In this document: piece by piece, positions 41,426-54,672 of the stretch | How positions within the stretch are numbered: the first letter of the stretch is position 1 | How the letters are laid out: the number at the start of each line of letters is the position of its first letter | Source: Nipponacmea schrenckii | Taxonomy: Eukaryota; Mollusca; Gastropoda; Lottiidae | DNA length: 64,000 nt | Direction of reading: 5' to 3' | NCBI GenBank assembly: GCA_030562195.1 | Contig: CM060201.1 | Coordinates: forward strand, 33,276,067 to 33,340,066 | Notes under the pieces: generated by a model | The model's database searches: none | What the model was told of the DNA's origin: nothing | The model's input: only the letters and a program-made list of their open reading frames with translations | Position numbers and translations under genes: made by a program

Positions 41426-43774
41426 ATTTCCCGTGATTTAGCTGAAATTCTATCAAGATTTAACACTAATCTTCGGAGAAAGTAAATCTTGCAATGGTGC
41501 TAAGCAACTTAAAGAGAGATTACGTAGTATCACGTGGTATTATTCTACAAATACGATTGGCTGAAGGTGACGTCACATGATGATGTCAAATGGCCAAATA
41601 GGCTTTAATGAAGCATTAGAAAATCGCTTAAGACTGTTCTTAATATTTTAGTATTGACTTATTGTAAGATTTTATATTGTTACCCTGATTGTTATAAAAT
41701 TATATCAATTCTACTCTTAGGGTTTTTTTGTTTCAATAAAGTTTGAAACGTCACCCATTGTGTTAGGCCGTGGACTGTGACTGTAAAATGTGCTTAAAAA
41801 TGACTTTTTGTAGCACAACCTGGAGACTACTTTTTCTCACCTGGGATCTCTTCATATATGTTGTAGCATACTAAAAAATAATGTTCCCACTTACAGAAAG
41901 TGCCACAACTTCATTTTTCAGGCTTTAAAGATGCGCACTTTTGTCTTACTCCCTTCACATTTCATGATTTTCACCTAGCTATAAAAATACATCTGCAAAT
42001 TGGGGAAGCATGAAATTTTCAGGAATTGTTGGATATATGATATAGATTCCACTGGTGCAATTAATCAGTTCATAAAAATACATGATTTCGTAATAAAATG
42101 CTGAAATCCGCAGAACGCGCAATAAAGGAAACAAATTTCCGTGTAAAAATATTAAGATCAAATATTTGGTCATAAATGCAATCAGATAGGTTTATCTGAA
42201 AAACTTGCAATATCTACTCGCATAAAAGCTTGTAGCCGATTAAATTTATAGAAAGGGAACATTGCCAACATTGCCAAATCCTCCCAATCTATATTTCTAG
42301 ATTACATAAAGGGAGATAATCAACACCGAATACATTCATTGTAGCAGCTTTAATATGACCTAATAATTGAATTTAGAATCAATTTTCACATTTTAATAGA
42401 CAAACAAAATACATCAAATCCTTTAATCATAGGAAACTATCTCAACCATCTCTTCTGATCCAGTGAGTTTACAAATTTTGACAGTTATCACTAGAACACG
42501 AATCAGTACATGAAACATTCGAAGAATATCATCACAATGTTTTTGTTTCACAACCTTTTAATGGATTTACAATAAATATTTTTTAAATAGACGATGGGAC
42601 AGGATCTATGTCCAGACTCGGTTCATCAGATTTTCAGAGTATGATAGATTTAACCACTTAAGCAGATATATCATTAGCAGTTGTTGGGCAAGGTCCCTCC
42701 ATTTCACTGTATTGTTGTCTTCACAGCATAGCTCAGAATATAACATGTACAAAACATTAACATCTCAATGTCGAGTGGTGAAGGGCGATGTACCATGATC
42801 TGTTTCCATATATATGTGTCACTTAAAGATGGCAAAATTCCTAAAATATAGCCTTGTGTTATATCATCAACAAAAACCATTTCACTTCAAAACAGCTCCA
42901 ACATTAACTTCAAAGCAAATGAACTGGAAAAAAGGAAAACACAATCATTGCTCAGATGTAAGATCCTGTAGGGGTTCTATCATCCTGTTCAGGGCAATGG
43001 TCTGTCCAAGGAGTGGGAGAATTAAGACAAAGAAAAGAGAAAGATGTGGGATGATCATAATCATTATAATATAATTTAAAACAAAAATATCCATACCTGT
43101 AATTTGAAATATCTGCTCCTTCCAACAAATATATCTAAAAGTCTAGACTTTCTAAGAATTTCTTTCCATCATAAAATCCTTCTTCTTACAATATCAATAA
43201 ATGCATCAAATATTTTCTCGTAAACATCAACTTCTGGACCTGAAAAGAATGACAATAAATTATTTATTAGGCCTGTCCTTCATCAAATAAATTTAACACC
43301 ACATATGCATAGAAAGATTCAGACACAACTTTCAACAACAAACAGCAAAAGTGGTTGATAAGTAACTGGCATTAATGACACATAAGTACTCCAACTCACC
43401 TGGATGTACTTGCTGCCGACTAAAACAAAGACAGTGCCTGTAACAAGGAGCATGATATTGCACTTCAATAGCCACACAGTTTTTATCTCTGATGTGTCTT
43501 AAAACATTTTCATTCTTTGTTGGTGTTGCAGCTTCCCTTAGCCAACCTAAAAAATAAGCATATTAAAATATGAGCTAATTGTGGTTATATTTATAACAAT
43601 ATGAAAGAAAATGCTCACAACATCCTTTCTTCCACCCTTGAAAGTAGACTGTTCAGATCTTTTAACCGTCCTGCCTAATTAAGACTTATCTGTAAATCGA
43701 TTATAACACTTTCGGTTAAGCTATACATTTTCTATGCTTCGACAACGCTTCCTGCAATTGGGAATACTGTTTTA

Positions 43775-46700
43775 TAGGCTAGTAAAGATAGGGTTGGGGG
43801 TGGGACAAATTGATAGAAATTGTTTCTCTGCTGGAATCAATCAAATATACCACCAATAGCTACAATACAAAAGTTTACCAAAATCGGCTCGTGCATAAGG
43901 TCAGAACTGGGGGTTAAAGGTCACGGGCCCTATTGTTTCCAATTCTGTACGTTTATGACTTGCATAGCCGTGTTTGGTATGTAACCCAATGTTTTAAGGT
44001 GTGTAGAATTCAAATTTGACGTCCATTTGGACATAGACTGATCGTAACGTCCTTTACGACATGGCATTACGATATGACGTTAGTGACGTCATTGTTGCTA
44101 GAATTGAATTCTACGGCCTTCAAAATGATGATTATTGGCGAAGTAATAAAAACAAAGATATCATATTGTGTTCTCATTTAATTGAATGTATGTAATCACT
44201 TAAAGTCTCTTCATCATCATCATCATCTTGACTTGAAACGTCATTTGAAAAGTTCGTAATCTGGCAAGGTCCGCATGCTGATGTACAAGACAGCCCATGC
44301 TTCTTACAGCTACATCTGTTTGTATCGCATGACGTCTTACAGTTGCAATGGATGATATTTATCAATTTTTCTGGAACTGGTGGAGTATCCATAGTATGAG
44401 GTATTAAATTGCCATCTAATAACTTCCATCCCCACTGTAATGGATCAATGTTATGGCCAAGCCATTGCATCAATTGACAGCATACACGATAGCAGTGGTA
44501 TTCGGCAGCTGCTTCAGTAGGAGGAATCTGGTCTGGCTTGACAAATGATGAGGACGTTGCGATTTTCCTCGATAAGACAGTATATCGAATGACATTTAAA
44601 CCTGTGTTCGGTTTATTGTATAATTCCTGGATAGCACGAAGTCCAAGGTTCTTGATTTCTTGTTTTGACTGACCTTGTTTATTAAAAAGTGCTGCAATAT
44701 TCTGGAGATTAGGGCTACGTACTAGTTTCTTGAATGCCGCTTTCTTTCCGATACCTGCTATGCGAGAAACGGTGTCGCAGCCGGTAAGTGCATGAAGAAA
44801 TAGTAACGCACAGCTGACATTTTCGCCGAGACATGCTTTCATGGCCTTTATATCATAAATCAAGTGTTCAGCCTTCTTCAGTCTTTTGTCTGACCGGAAC
44901 AAAATTCTTTTATCGCGGAGGTCGCAAAAATGTAACAACAACAGTAACAAATCGGTATCTTCACCGATCAATGATGTGGATCTCGATTTGGCTGACTCAA
45001 CAGTTTTTCGTACAAGGGTCACGTCAGCGTCGCCTTCCACTTGAGTAATATCTGTTCTGTCGATTCTGTCGGTAAGTAATTTTACCAGCTGATCTTTATT
45101 CTTGAAATTCGAAATAACGGACTCTTTCTTCCCATGAAAGACGGTTTGTGGCTCTATCTTTACTTGAGGACTCTGGTTAGGATTTCGCCGTTCATGGGTA
45201 CACCCTTTCGTAGAAGCATCACCATATCCATCGAAGACAACTGTTGGTCTGAAGAACTTGCCACATAGCTTGGCGATCTCTCCGTACGTGTTTCCGGATT
45301 GCCACTTTGTTCTATACAAAAGTGAGCCGCCGTCTATAACATAGTGGTCAGTTTTATCATCCGGTACATTACTCGAAAAACCACAGTATTCCATTATAGC
45401 CTGTGCTAGCGGTGGTTTATCTGCTTCTAGTGGCATGTTAGGTCCACAGAATAGTGCAGGTGGATAGGGACTGAGTTCATAAATCAGCATTTCATTCAGG
45501 GCTACTGTTTCGTCGGAACTTGCAATTATGATCATTCTTTGGAATAATACAGCTGGATCAATGGAACGATCACGGTCCACTTTGACTGAAGACATTGATT
45601 TCATCGTCACTGCTTTGTCTTTTCGGCTGAAGGAATAATTAAAAACCATGCAGCTTGACATCTTGGTCAGAATATTCTGTCCTACTGCTTCGAACCTGTC
45701 AACATTTATATTTTCCGTAGCTTGGACCCCAGTCACAATGTTTCGCAGGACGCTACTGTCAGCGAACGGTTTAAATTGCTGTACGTAATTCAGTAAGCGC
45801 TGGAAATCGATCCGATCCCGAGCCATTCTTGTCTCTGATAAATCTCTATGTTGGTCGCTAGAAATGTACTGCAGACTAGTCAGTTCCTGCATGGCAATGT
45901 TAAACTCGGCCATGATCGGGGCAGATAGAGTCCATATAGTTCGGAGCTGTTCAGAAAGGCCACTACCGCGAGTTAGACCACCTCTACTCTTCAGCGACCT
46001 CATAAATATCTGCTCTATTGATAGGTCCATACTAAGGCCAGCCCAAAACTTTTCTGTCCGTCTAGAAACAAATCCGCCCTCCAGGAACGACTGCAATACT
46101 TCAGGATGAGAATTACTCAAACTGGACATGGTCTGGTAGTATAATGACGCTGATTTCACGTAGTTGAAGTGTCCGGCTGCAGCCAATACGGGTAGACATT
46201 TCTTCACTGACGACAGATGAAGCAGCCAGTTACCCGTTCTTTCTGCTCTGACTAAGTCACGTGCGGTCTGTAATAAGTTCGTATATTTAAAACCCATATG
46301 GCTCCTGTCCTAGAAGATTCAATGACCTGCTGTTTCCATGTCGAGACGTATGAAGATACTTCTGTTATAACTTCTTTCAATATCTGATCATGTACCCCGA
46401 TGTTTCCGCTGATCAATTTTCCGTACAATTCTTCCAGCGTACTCAAATATTTGACGAATTGTTGATTTACCATAAGAGGTTCGAATAGTTCATTAATCAT
46501 TACTTGCGCAAGTAGTTGGTGCGCTCGAAACGCTCTGTAGATAGACTTGCCATTGAGAAGGTGTGGTATCACTTTTTGGGGGCGTAAATTTCTTCGAACA
46601 TTGACTCTATTCCGAGGCCAGTCATTATGTCTCCAACTGCGCCGATATAATTCATGAACAAATGAAATCCACCAAGCATAACTAAAACTTTCTTCACTGG

Positions 46701-48953
46701 GTCCGTATCTGGCAAACATGCAACCATTTCCGAACACTTCCAATATAGTGGTTGGTCGAATGTAACGATCGGTTGAATTTTGTACACTCTGGCCATTTGT
46801 GAAATATATGAGAGAGCAGAGTAAAGACAGGTTTCATCAGTCGATGGCAGGCCAATCATAGGCAGGAAATAGTAAGATGATTTACCGGGATGTTGTTCAC
46901 TGCAATAAGTTTTAAAGCATCATACCTGACCAACTGGGAGTCATGGTTTCGAACTTTGGTGCAAATTCCCACAATATGTCTAGATTTATACTCAAATCCA
47001 AAGTGGAGTCTAAATGATCTAGCCCGCGGAATCGATGGTCGTTGAGAATTCTTCTCGGCGTTGTATTCTTTTATCTCAATTTTTGCTGCATTTGAGACAG
47101 TTTGGAGTTCAGAAATATTCTCTCGGGGTACTACGTTGCTATTGATATTTCCGGGAGTCAAAGCCGCCATAATTGCTAGCCCATAGAAAGTGCCCTTTCC
47201 GTCTACTGTTCGTGTGTTGTGATCTGCGTTGTCCGCTACAAACATCACCGTGGTGGATTCATTGACCTGTCCAAGAGGATTCACCATATTGATCGCTGCG
47301 GCATTCTTTTCAAAACGCATCACTTCACTATAGGAAGCACATAGTCCAAGCGAGTGGAGTTGATCGATGAGGAAACGGGAGCGGAAAATACTGTGCAACT
47401 GAATACTAAGTGCCAAAATCATCGGTGCTGTAAGACTTCTAGGTCGGGCATTCTGTACTATCGCTTGCCCTATCATTGCGATCTTCAATTCTCTTCCTGT
47501 TCCAACAAAAAAATTTGATTGAGTAATTTCCGTAGTGTGGCGGGAACGAAATCCAGACAGCTTTCTTTTCTCAGTTGATTTACACTAGGGTATTCTTTCC
47601 TTGCTTCCGCATCACATTCCATGTTTTTTACATCGGTCATGATAAGCTTTGCCGCCGTTTCAACTATTAGTAACTTTTCGCTTTCAAGATCAGTTGATTG
47701 CTTCTCAGTTTTCCTGAACATCTTCAGAATAGATTCGACGCTTTCCGTCAAGCATACAACTGTCTCGTGTCCCTCTCGCTCTACAAATACTACACTGTCG
47801 CCATATTTTTCACGTAATTTTCTTTTTATGTATTTTCGGGAGTATGGTTCCTCGTTGACATTCGTGTGTTCCGTCATCTGTGTTCTTATTTCATTTACGG
47901 ACATGTACTGGTCGTTGACACTCTTTAGCTCGAGGTCTAAACAAACTTTATTGAATGCCTCCTCGCGGGAAGACTGGACAGGGCGACCTGTTGTATTCGA
48001 TAATTCGTCGGTTAGATTTTGAAGACTACGGCGACATCTAAATCTGCTGTCACAATCATGGTGATATACACAATCAAATGCATGAAAATCACGCGAGAAG
48101 TAATTTAGCCGTCCAAGAATTTCCATGGCCCACTCGTCAGAACGAGTTTTGCATATATTATCAATTGTACTTACAAATGTGTCCGTTTTCACACTGCTGG
48201 CTTTAACACCGAAGGTCCTTGGGTCAATCGTCACTCCACAATATAAGCAGTCCTCCTGACTCTTAAATTTATTTCCTCTGGTCTTCTTCGACACGGATGG
48301 AAACAGCTTTGTTTCAGACTTCCTCTTTTGCAATATGATTTTAATATTTGTGTAGCGCTCGCGACATCGTTTATGAACAGAAGTGCCCACAATGATACTC
48401 AAAATATTTGAATTTAACTCTTCGCGATTCTTTGCCGACATCTGCACTCCAGCGACACCCTTTTCTCCCAATACCACACGCGGGCCACGACCATCGTCCA
48501 TGCACAGCACACATTCACCACTTGCATCAATATCCATCGTAAACACCGACGTTAAGTTCGTAAAAATAACATGAAAGTGCTGAAAATAGTTTAGAATTTA
48601 GCAGTTTAAAGGGAAGTGACGTCGCCAACGACTATGACGTCATGTCCGTAAATGACGTTAAGATCACTCTATGTTAAAATGGGCGACAAATTTGGATTCT
48701 ACACACCCTAAAACATTGGGTTACATACCAAACACGGCTATGCAGGTCATAAACGTACAGAATTGGAAACACAATCCCTTTTAATAGGGCCCGTGACCTT
48801 TAACCCCCAGTTCTGACCTTATGCACGAGCCGATTTTGGTAAACTTTTGTATTTTAGCTATTCGTGGTATATGTGATTGATTCCAGCAGAGAAACAATTT
48901 CTATCAATTTGTCCCACCCCCACCATTAGTGCGGAGCTAAATTTACTAGCCTA
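43775..48953 (-). mobile_element. DNA transposon with about 245-bp terminal inverted repeats and TTA target duplication (Academ-like)
   Basis: Ends TAGGCTAGTAAA...TTTACTAGCCTA. The inverted repeats run about 43775-44018 and 48695-48953, nearly identical apart from short indels. TTA flanks both sides (43772-43774, 48954-48956), and segment A shows the empty site CTGTTTTATTAAAC near 8452-8465. One broken minus-strand gene fills the interior. A 3-bp target, a transposase with an N-terminal Cys/His region and a linked XPG-type nuclease fit the Academ superfamily as I remember it, but the name should be checked. Confidence 0.85.
44174..48546 (-). pseudogene. Transposase with XPG/FEN-like nuclease and CXC-type zinc region, frameshifted
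   Basis: One ancestral protein of about 1450 residues, now in five overlapping frames: 48546-47485, 47488-46856, 46859-46569, 46743-46252 and 46297-44174. The breaks are single-base shifts, one in an A run near 46577. N-terminal Cys/His pairs (ECVLC, SQEDCLYCG, CVYHHDC) suggest zinc binding. The middle has MFVADNADHN and TFDQPLYWK, candidate catalytic acids of an RNase H-fold transposase, and GGFHLFMNYIG. The last 707 codons contain HYVIDGGSLLYRTKW, VVFDGY, EGDADVTL, GEDTDLLLLLL and TGCDTVSRIAGIGKKAAFKK. These are the acidic clusters and helix-hairpin-helix of FEN1/XPG 5' nucleases. A Cys-rich tail (CNCKTSCDTNRCSC) and an acidic end follow. Inactive as read. Confidence 0.8.
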
Positions 48954-49304
48954 TTATTAAACATAATCAGTACAGAATTTCATCGAATTCCGCTCTCGCA
49001 TTAAAAAAAAATGGCCGCTATGTAATTTCAAGAATCCGATCTCCTATGATAAATTTCATGCCTTTATATCACCAGGATCCACATTGAGTGGGTTGTCTAT
49101 TAAAAATACAAAAGAACTATCAAATAAAAATACTTTAAAAGTATTCTATATTTTTGAAACAGTGAAATGTCATCGGGTAGCCAAACAAATATAATGTAAA
49201 CAAAGCAATGTTCAATGAAATATTTACTTTCGTTTTCTTACCTTCAAACACATCCTTGTGCATTTCACATAATCTTTTTTCTTCCCCTTCCAGATTTATC
49301 CATT

Positions 49305-49579
49305 TGTAAGGAAAGACGAATGCCGTTAATTATCATTTATTAACAAGGACAACAAGGGCAACATATCATACAACAAACCTTCAATAGCGAGAGGGAGACA
49401 TTCTCTTGGGAAAACACTAAAGAGAAGCGAACCTTTCCGAACAAGCCATTCTGATCATCTGCCCATATATCGTCTATCAAATCATAAACTGCACGGACTT
49501 ATAACCACGTGATCTATATTAGTAGTCCAATCACACCAGACGCAAATTACCCGATACGAGTGTCGACCCGTGCACAACA
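49305..49579 (-). repeat. 3' LTR of gypsy copy 2
   Basis: 275 bp, TG...CA on the minus strand. One difference from the 5' LTR (GACATTCTC against GACATGCTC). It shares GATACGAG with copy 3, against GATAGGAG in copy 1. Confidence 0.95.
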
Positions 49580-49651
49580 CAGCTCCCCCTCTTAAAAAGA
49601 CACGCCCCGGGGTCGTGACTTCAAAATTTTAAGGGCAGTAATTTATGACAA

Positions 49652-51276
49652 TTAAACTCTATCGTCGAAGACATAATCATGCGACCAAACAGGAGCTCTT
49701 CTCAATCTAAGTGGTCTTTCACTTTGAGCAGCATGACCTGTATCTTCTGGCATAGTTTCACCAACACCATCCGCAGCAGCTGCATCAGGATCCACAGGAA
49801 GATCAGTTACTCGAGGCAAATCCGGATCTACTCCATTTGTCTTGTTGTCCACCAGTTCAACATCATCCACAGTTCCACTTCCTTTTTTCTGTCCCCAACT
49901 CCTTGTTACCTTATGTTTGTCTAATCTGTCAGTACTAATGGGTTTTATGCTGCTAGCCTGCTCACACGTTAACCCAGAAGCATCTGACGGATGACGAGTA
50001 ACATTCTTCTCAACAACTTCCGGACTTACTCGACATGGCTTCAGATTATTAAAATGAACCACTTTCCTTACTTTCCCCTCCTTGTACTTAATGCGATACA
50101 CCAAATCCGAAATCCTTTTCTTTACAACCCATGGACCAGACCATGGTCTCAAAAACTTTTTGGTCAAACCACGCTTTACGTTTTTATTAAAACACCATAC
50201 CAAATCACCCTCCTTAAAACTTTCTCCAAAGGATCTCCTATCATAATAGTCCGCCATACGTTCCTGGCCTACATTCAAGTTGTTCCAGGACAAGTTCGTA
50301 TGCCTTAAAAAACCCCGTCTTGCATTTCCTGAACATAACGTACTAACGAGTGCTCTTTCTCAGGTGGACTGCCATAGATTATGTCCAAAGGCAACTTAAT
50401 TTCCCTTCCAAACATCAAATAAACAGGTGTAAACTTCGTCTGTTTGTGAACGCTGGTCCTGTAAGCCATCATAACTCTGGGAAGGTGAACATCCCAGTCT
50501 GTATGGTTTTCGTGTATATACTTATCATGTCGGCCTAAGTCCTATTGAATCTTTCAACCATACCATCAGACTCTGGGTGATAAGGAGTAGTCCTGCTTTT
50601 TAATCCCTAGGATTTCACAAACGTCTCTAAATAACTTTGAATTAAAGTCGGCACCCTGATCAGTATGGATTTGAAAAGGAATTCCATACCTACAAATAAA
50701 CTCATCTACCAATATGCGAGCAACGGTTTCGACTTTATGGTCTACCAATGGAAAAGCTTCCACCCATTTGGTAAAATAATCTGAAATAACAAGTATATAT
50801 TTGTTTCCACGATTAGATACAGTAACGGGGCCCAATATATCCAGAGCTATCTTCTCAAATGGAGCTCCAACCAAATGGGGTTGTAGAGGAGCAACCCTCT
50901 TTTTACTTGGACCTCTCCGACTTGCACATGTCATACAATCTCTACAATGTACCTCCACATCCTTCCGTAGTCCATACCAATAGAACCTATACTTAATCAT
51001 TTGTTCCGTTTTAAGAACCACGAGATGTCCCCCATAGACTGCATTATGAGCCAAATTTAACACCTCTGGAACACAGCTCTTAGGAATAACGACCCTTAAC
51101 TGTGCACTGCCCTCTGTGTTGATTTTCAAAACCTGACCACATAATTTCAATTGATCCCATTTACTCCATAAATCCTTGACAACCGGGCTTCTACCTTCAA
51201 CATATCTGAACTCTGGTCTCACATCTTTTTCCAATCCCTGAATAACAAAACGCAAATCTTCATCTTCATACTGCAA
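49652..51276 (-). pseudogene. Gypsy copy 2 integrase, multiply frameshifted
   Basis: Zinc-binding and core parts lie at 50566-51276 (HNAVYGGH, CRDCMTC, ALDILGP, HTDQGADF), and the C-terminal DNA-binding part at 49652-50293 (SGPWVVKKRISDLVYRI). Between them are a 2-base loss in a T run (about 50599), the 4-base ACTT loss near 50521 that copy 3 shares, and two 1-base gains (about 50287 and 50312). Compared with copy 1 the acidic tail is slightly shorter. The enzyme would not be made whole. Confidence 0.9.
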
Positions 51277-52766
51277 TCAGCCCACAGACTTCCCGAGGTA
51301 ACAGATACCTGATTCACGAGAGCACTGCCTGTATTCCCAGAATCAGTAATGCCACATTGTCGACATGGCATCCTTGACAGTGCATCTGCATTATTGTGTT
51401 TCAACCCGGCTCTGTGTTCTACAACAAATTCATATTCAGACAATGGCGATATCCATCGTGCCAACTGTCCTTCCGGTTCTTTGAAACTCTGAATCCATTT
51501 AAACGCCTGATGGTCAGTTCTCACCTTAAATTTTCTAACATATAAGTACGTTTTGAAATGCTTAATAAATGAAACTAGAGCTAATAATTCACGCCTAGTA
51601 GCACAGTAATTGCGCTCACTCTTATTAAGAGACCTACTAGCATAAGCAATGACCCTCTCTTCACCATGTTGAACTTGAGACAAAACTGCCCCTATTCCAC
51701 TGTCACTAGCGTCTGTGTCTAGTATGAAATCTAACTTTGGATCAGGGTAAGCTAATATAGGAGCTTCTATCAGTCTCTGTTTTAATGCAACAAATGATTG
51801 ATTACATACTTGGCTGAAGACAAATCTTTCTTGCTTTTGAGTTAATCTTAACAATGGCGCTGCTATAGTGGAAAATCCCTTTACATACCGTCTATAATAT
51901 GAGGCGAGCCCAAGGAACTTTTGGATATCTCCCACTGAACAAGGAATAGGCCAATCTTTAACACAGGATACTTTTTGAGGGTCAGTTGATACCCCCTTTC
52001 CGGATACTATATGTCCCAGACAAGAAATTTCCCTTTGAAACAAATGACACTTGCTTGGTTTTATCTTCAAACCAGCGTTCCGCAACCTGCCGAACACTTC
52101 TCCCAACCGTTTGATATGTTCTTCAACAGTGCGACTAAAAACAATGATATCATCTAAATACACTAAACAAACCTCCCACTGTAACCCTCCAAGTACAGCC
52201 TCCATCAACCTCTGAAAAGTGCTTGGTGCCCCACACAACCCAAAAGGCATAACATTAAATTCGTAAAGCCCATAGTTCGTAACAAATGCAGTTTTTTCTC
52301 TATCCTCAGGTGCAACTTCAACTTGGAAATAAGCCTGGAGGAGATCTAAACTACTAAAAATGGTAGCACCACTCAAAGCATCCAATGTTTGATCTATTCT
52401 TGGAAGTGGATATGCATCTTTCTTGGTAATAGCGTTAAGCTTACGATAATCTACACAGAACCGACCAGACCCATCTTTCTTTGGTGCCAGTATTATTGGA
52501 CTAGACCAAGGGCTATGCGATGGACTTATCAACCCTTCCTGGAGCATGCTATCAATATGCTCCTTTACCAATGGTTGTTTCGACAGCGGTAATCGTCTAC
52601 ACCCCTGCCTTATTGGAACACCATCGCCAGTATAGATCGGATGATAGATCTTAGAAGTTCTGCCTATATCATTTGGTCCTTTTGCAACAATATCCGAATA
52701 AGAATTAAGCAAATTTGTCAAATCCGATCGATGTCTTTGGCTCAGTAAAGAAACATCTACATCCAA
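51219..52766 (-). pseudogene. Gypsy copy 2 reverse transcriptase and RNase H
   Basis: Complete RT with YLDD (CLVYLDDIIVFS) and RNase H (DTDASDSGIGAVL, TRRELLAL, RTDHQAF). The frame is lost after VTSGSLWAD, where 28 nt present in copy 1 are missing (51277/51278). The upstream junction to the protease frame has seven T, then A, then GGG (52771-52777), against six T and GGG in copy 1, so the frame relation between protease and RT differs between the two copies. Confidence 0.95.
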
Positions 52767-53652
52767 CCCTAAAAAAAGGTTCCTCTGTCCCTCTACTTAC
52801 AGCATTTAAGGTCGAATTACATGTTACCTTCGTCCTAGTGTCTGGACTGTCTACATCCTGGAACAAACCAATTGTCGTATCTTTGTAAAGTATAACTGGC
52901 TCAGGAGTAATATTCGCCACCCTCAAGGGCACTCGTCCAGAATCTGAAATGACTAACACTCTAGCAACAGCAACGTTTGATTTTGAAGAAAATACATTAG
53001 AACCCTCCACTATTCCAACCTGTGTAGGATACGAGACCGTTCTACCTTTAACAACTAACTTCCCAGGTAAAATCATCTCATGCCCCCCTGGAATTGTGAT
53101 TGTCTCCGCTAGAGAAACTCGACACACAATACTTTTCTTTGAAGACCGCAATTGGATTGTTTTTCCCCCAATTTTAAGTTTTCGTAAATGGGTGTCAATT
53201 ACTGCCTTAGCTTTTCCCAAGAAATCGAGGCCAAGAATACAGGATTGTGCTAAATCAGGAGCTACCAGGACACGATGAACTACTATATCTGCATGTCCCA
53301 GTTTAAATGTTAACCTTACCTCCCCTAATATGTGTATAACTTCGCCATTTGCGGAAATAACAGATTTAGAGAAGTTGACTAGCCGATTTCGCATAAGTGT
53401 GCCACAACCTGTCGCACAAATGTCATCCCACAACTTCTTATTGATAAGCGTATAAACCGACCCAGTGTCCACAAGCATATCCGTTTTAATATGTTCAATT
53501 AATCCAGAACACAGTAACGAACACCCCACACGTTCGATACTTTCAACTGAACCTCCCCCCCCATCAAGCAAAGGGCTATTTACATCTAGGACCGACAGTT
53601 GCCCCGCACTTCCGGTCGCCCTCAGTTTTCCGAAAAGTGTTGCCTTGTACAA
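52705..53652 (-). CDS. Gypsy copy 2 aspartic protease and linker
   Basis: Overlaps the end of gag in the -1 frame, as usual for gypsy elements expressed by ribosomal frameshifting. The active site is DMLVDTGSVYTLINKKLW, followed by LGLDFLGKAKAVID (the hydrophobic-Gly-hydrophobic flap partner of retroviral-type proteases). A linker of about 130 residues leads to the RT junction. The enzyme dimerises and cuts the Gag-Pol polyprotein. The protease core is intact in this copy; copy 1 lost it and copy 3 keeps only the start. Confidence 0.85.
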   Translation of the reverse strand: MYKATLFGKLRATGSAGQLSVLDVNSPLLDGGGGSVESIERVGCSLLCSGLIEHIKTDMLVDTGSVYTLINKKLWDDICATGCGTLMRNRLVNFSKSVISANGEVIHILGEVRLTFKLGHADIVVHRVLVAPDLAQSCILGLDFLGKAKAVIDTHLRKLKIGGKTIQLRSSKKSIVCRVSLAETITIPGGHEMILPGKLVVKGRTVSYPTQVGIVEGSNVFSSKSNVAVARVLVISDSGRVPLRVANITPEPVILYKDTTIGLFQDVDSPDTRTKVTCNSTLNAVSRGTEEPFFRVGCRCFFTEPKTSIGFDKFA

Positions 53653-54516
53653 TTAGCCTGAACGTGTCCATAAGATCCACATTTCCAACACTGACGTCGC
53701 TCACCAAGTTTTGGACAATTTCGCCTTTGGTGGCCAATTTCCCCACAATGCCAACATTGCATAACTTCAGCACCACCTCGTCTAGACCGCTCTCGTCCAA
53801 AACTGACTGGAGACGCTGAGGATACAGAATTCATACCTGACAAGATTTTGGTCATCAGACTTATCAACTGCACCCGTCAAATCACCTTCCACCGATTTTG
53901 GTTTATTAGCACTTTGATTTCGCACATCTCTTTCTACTGCCTCCCATTCGATACTCATTCTAACAGCATCATCTAACGTGGTCGGATTTGCGTGTCTAAC
54001 CTTTAAAGAGATGTCAACCCCACCCAACCCACGTAAAAACTGATCTCTGGCCAATTCGTCCCGTATACCTACACTGACAAGAGGATATGCTTTCTTAGCC
54101 AATGTTCTCAATGCATTGCTAAACTCCAAGTAGCCTTCATCAGATTGCTTAACACGTGCCAAAAATTCAGATTTATACAAGTCAGGACGGCGTGTACCAT
54201 CAAGTCGCTTTTTCAACTCTTCTCCTAGAGGTATCCATTCCCTTTTTACCCTAGGTTCTATATCATTTAATACCTTACGAGCTGGGCCTTTAAGCTTGAT
54301 GGCCACAAACTGACACTTTTCCTCGTCTGTCCACTTGTTGACAGCTGCACATGTCTCAAAACTCTCCAACCAATCAATGAACTCTTCTTCTTCCCCTGTA
54401 AATGCATCTGGAAGAACAACTGGCCTTATAGGCCCCTTGCTTGAACCATCGTTTTGTAATAAAGACCCAGATTTTGAACCCGAAGGTTCTTGTCCCCCTG
54501 TTGCACCCTTGTTCAT
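53622..54516 (-). pseudogene. Gypsy copy 2 gag with a 32-nt deletion
   Basis: ATG at 54516. The capsid-like domain matches copies 1 and 3. A 32-nt deletion between CAACT direct repeats (at about 53867) shifts the frame after the GDLTGAV segment. The second part, 53622-53873, holds both knuckles, CWHCGEIGHQRRNC and CWKCGSYGHVQANC (CX2CX4HX4C). Gag packages element RNA and forms particles; here the two halves are uncoupled. Confidence 0.9.
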
Positions 54517-54672
54517 CCTTGAAATAAACACAAAATAAAAATAAAACAAATATAACTTTATGGCTGATCGATCTTACTTAGATCTATACCATGGAGATGC
54601 TATAGCCTAACAGCACTCACTTATCAAAAACATGAACCGATAACCCATCATTTACACGATTTCACAAAATAT

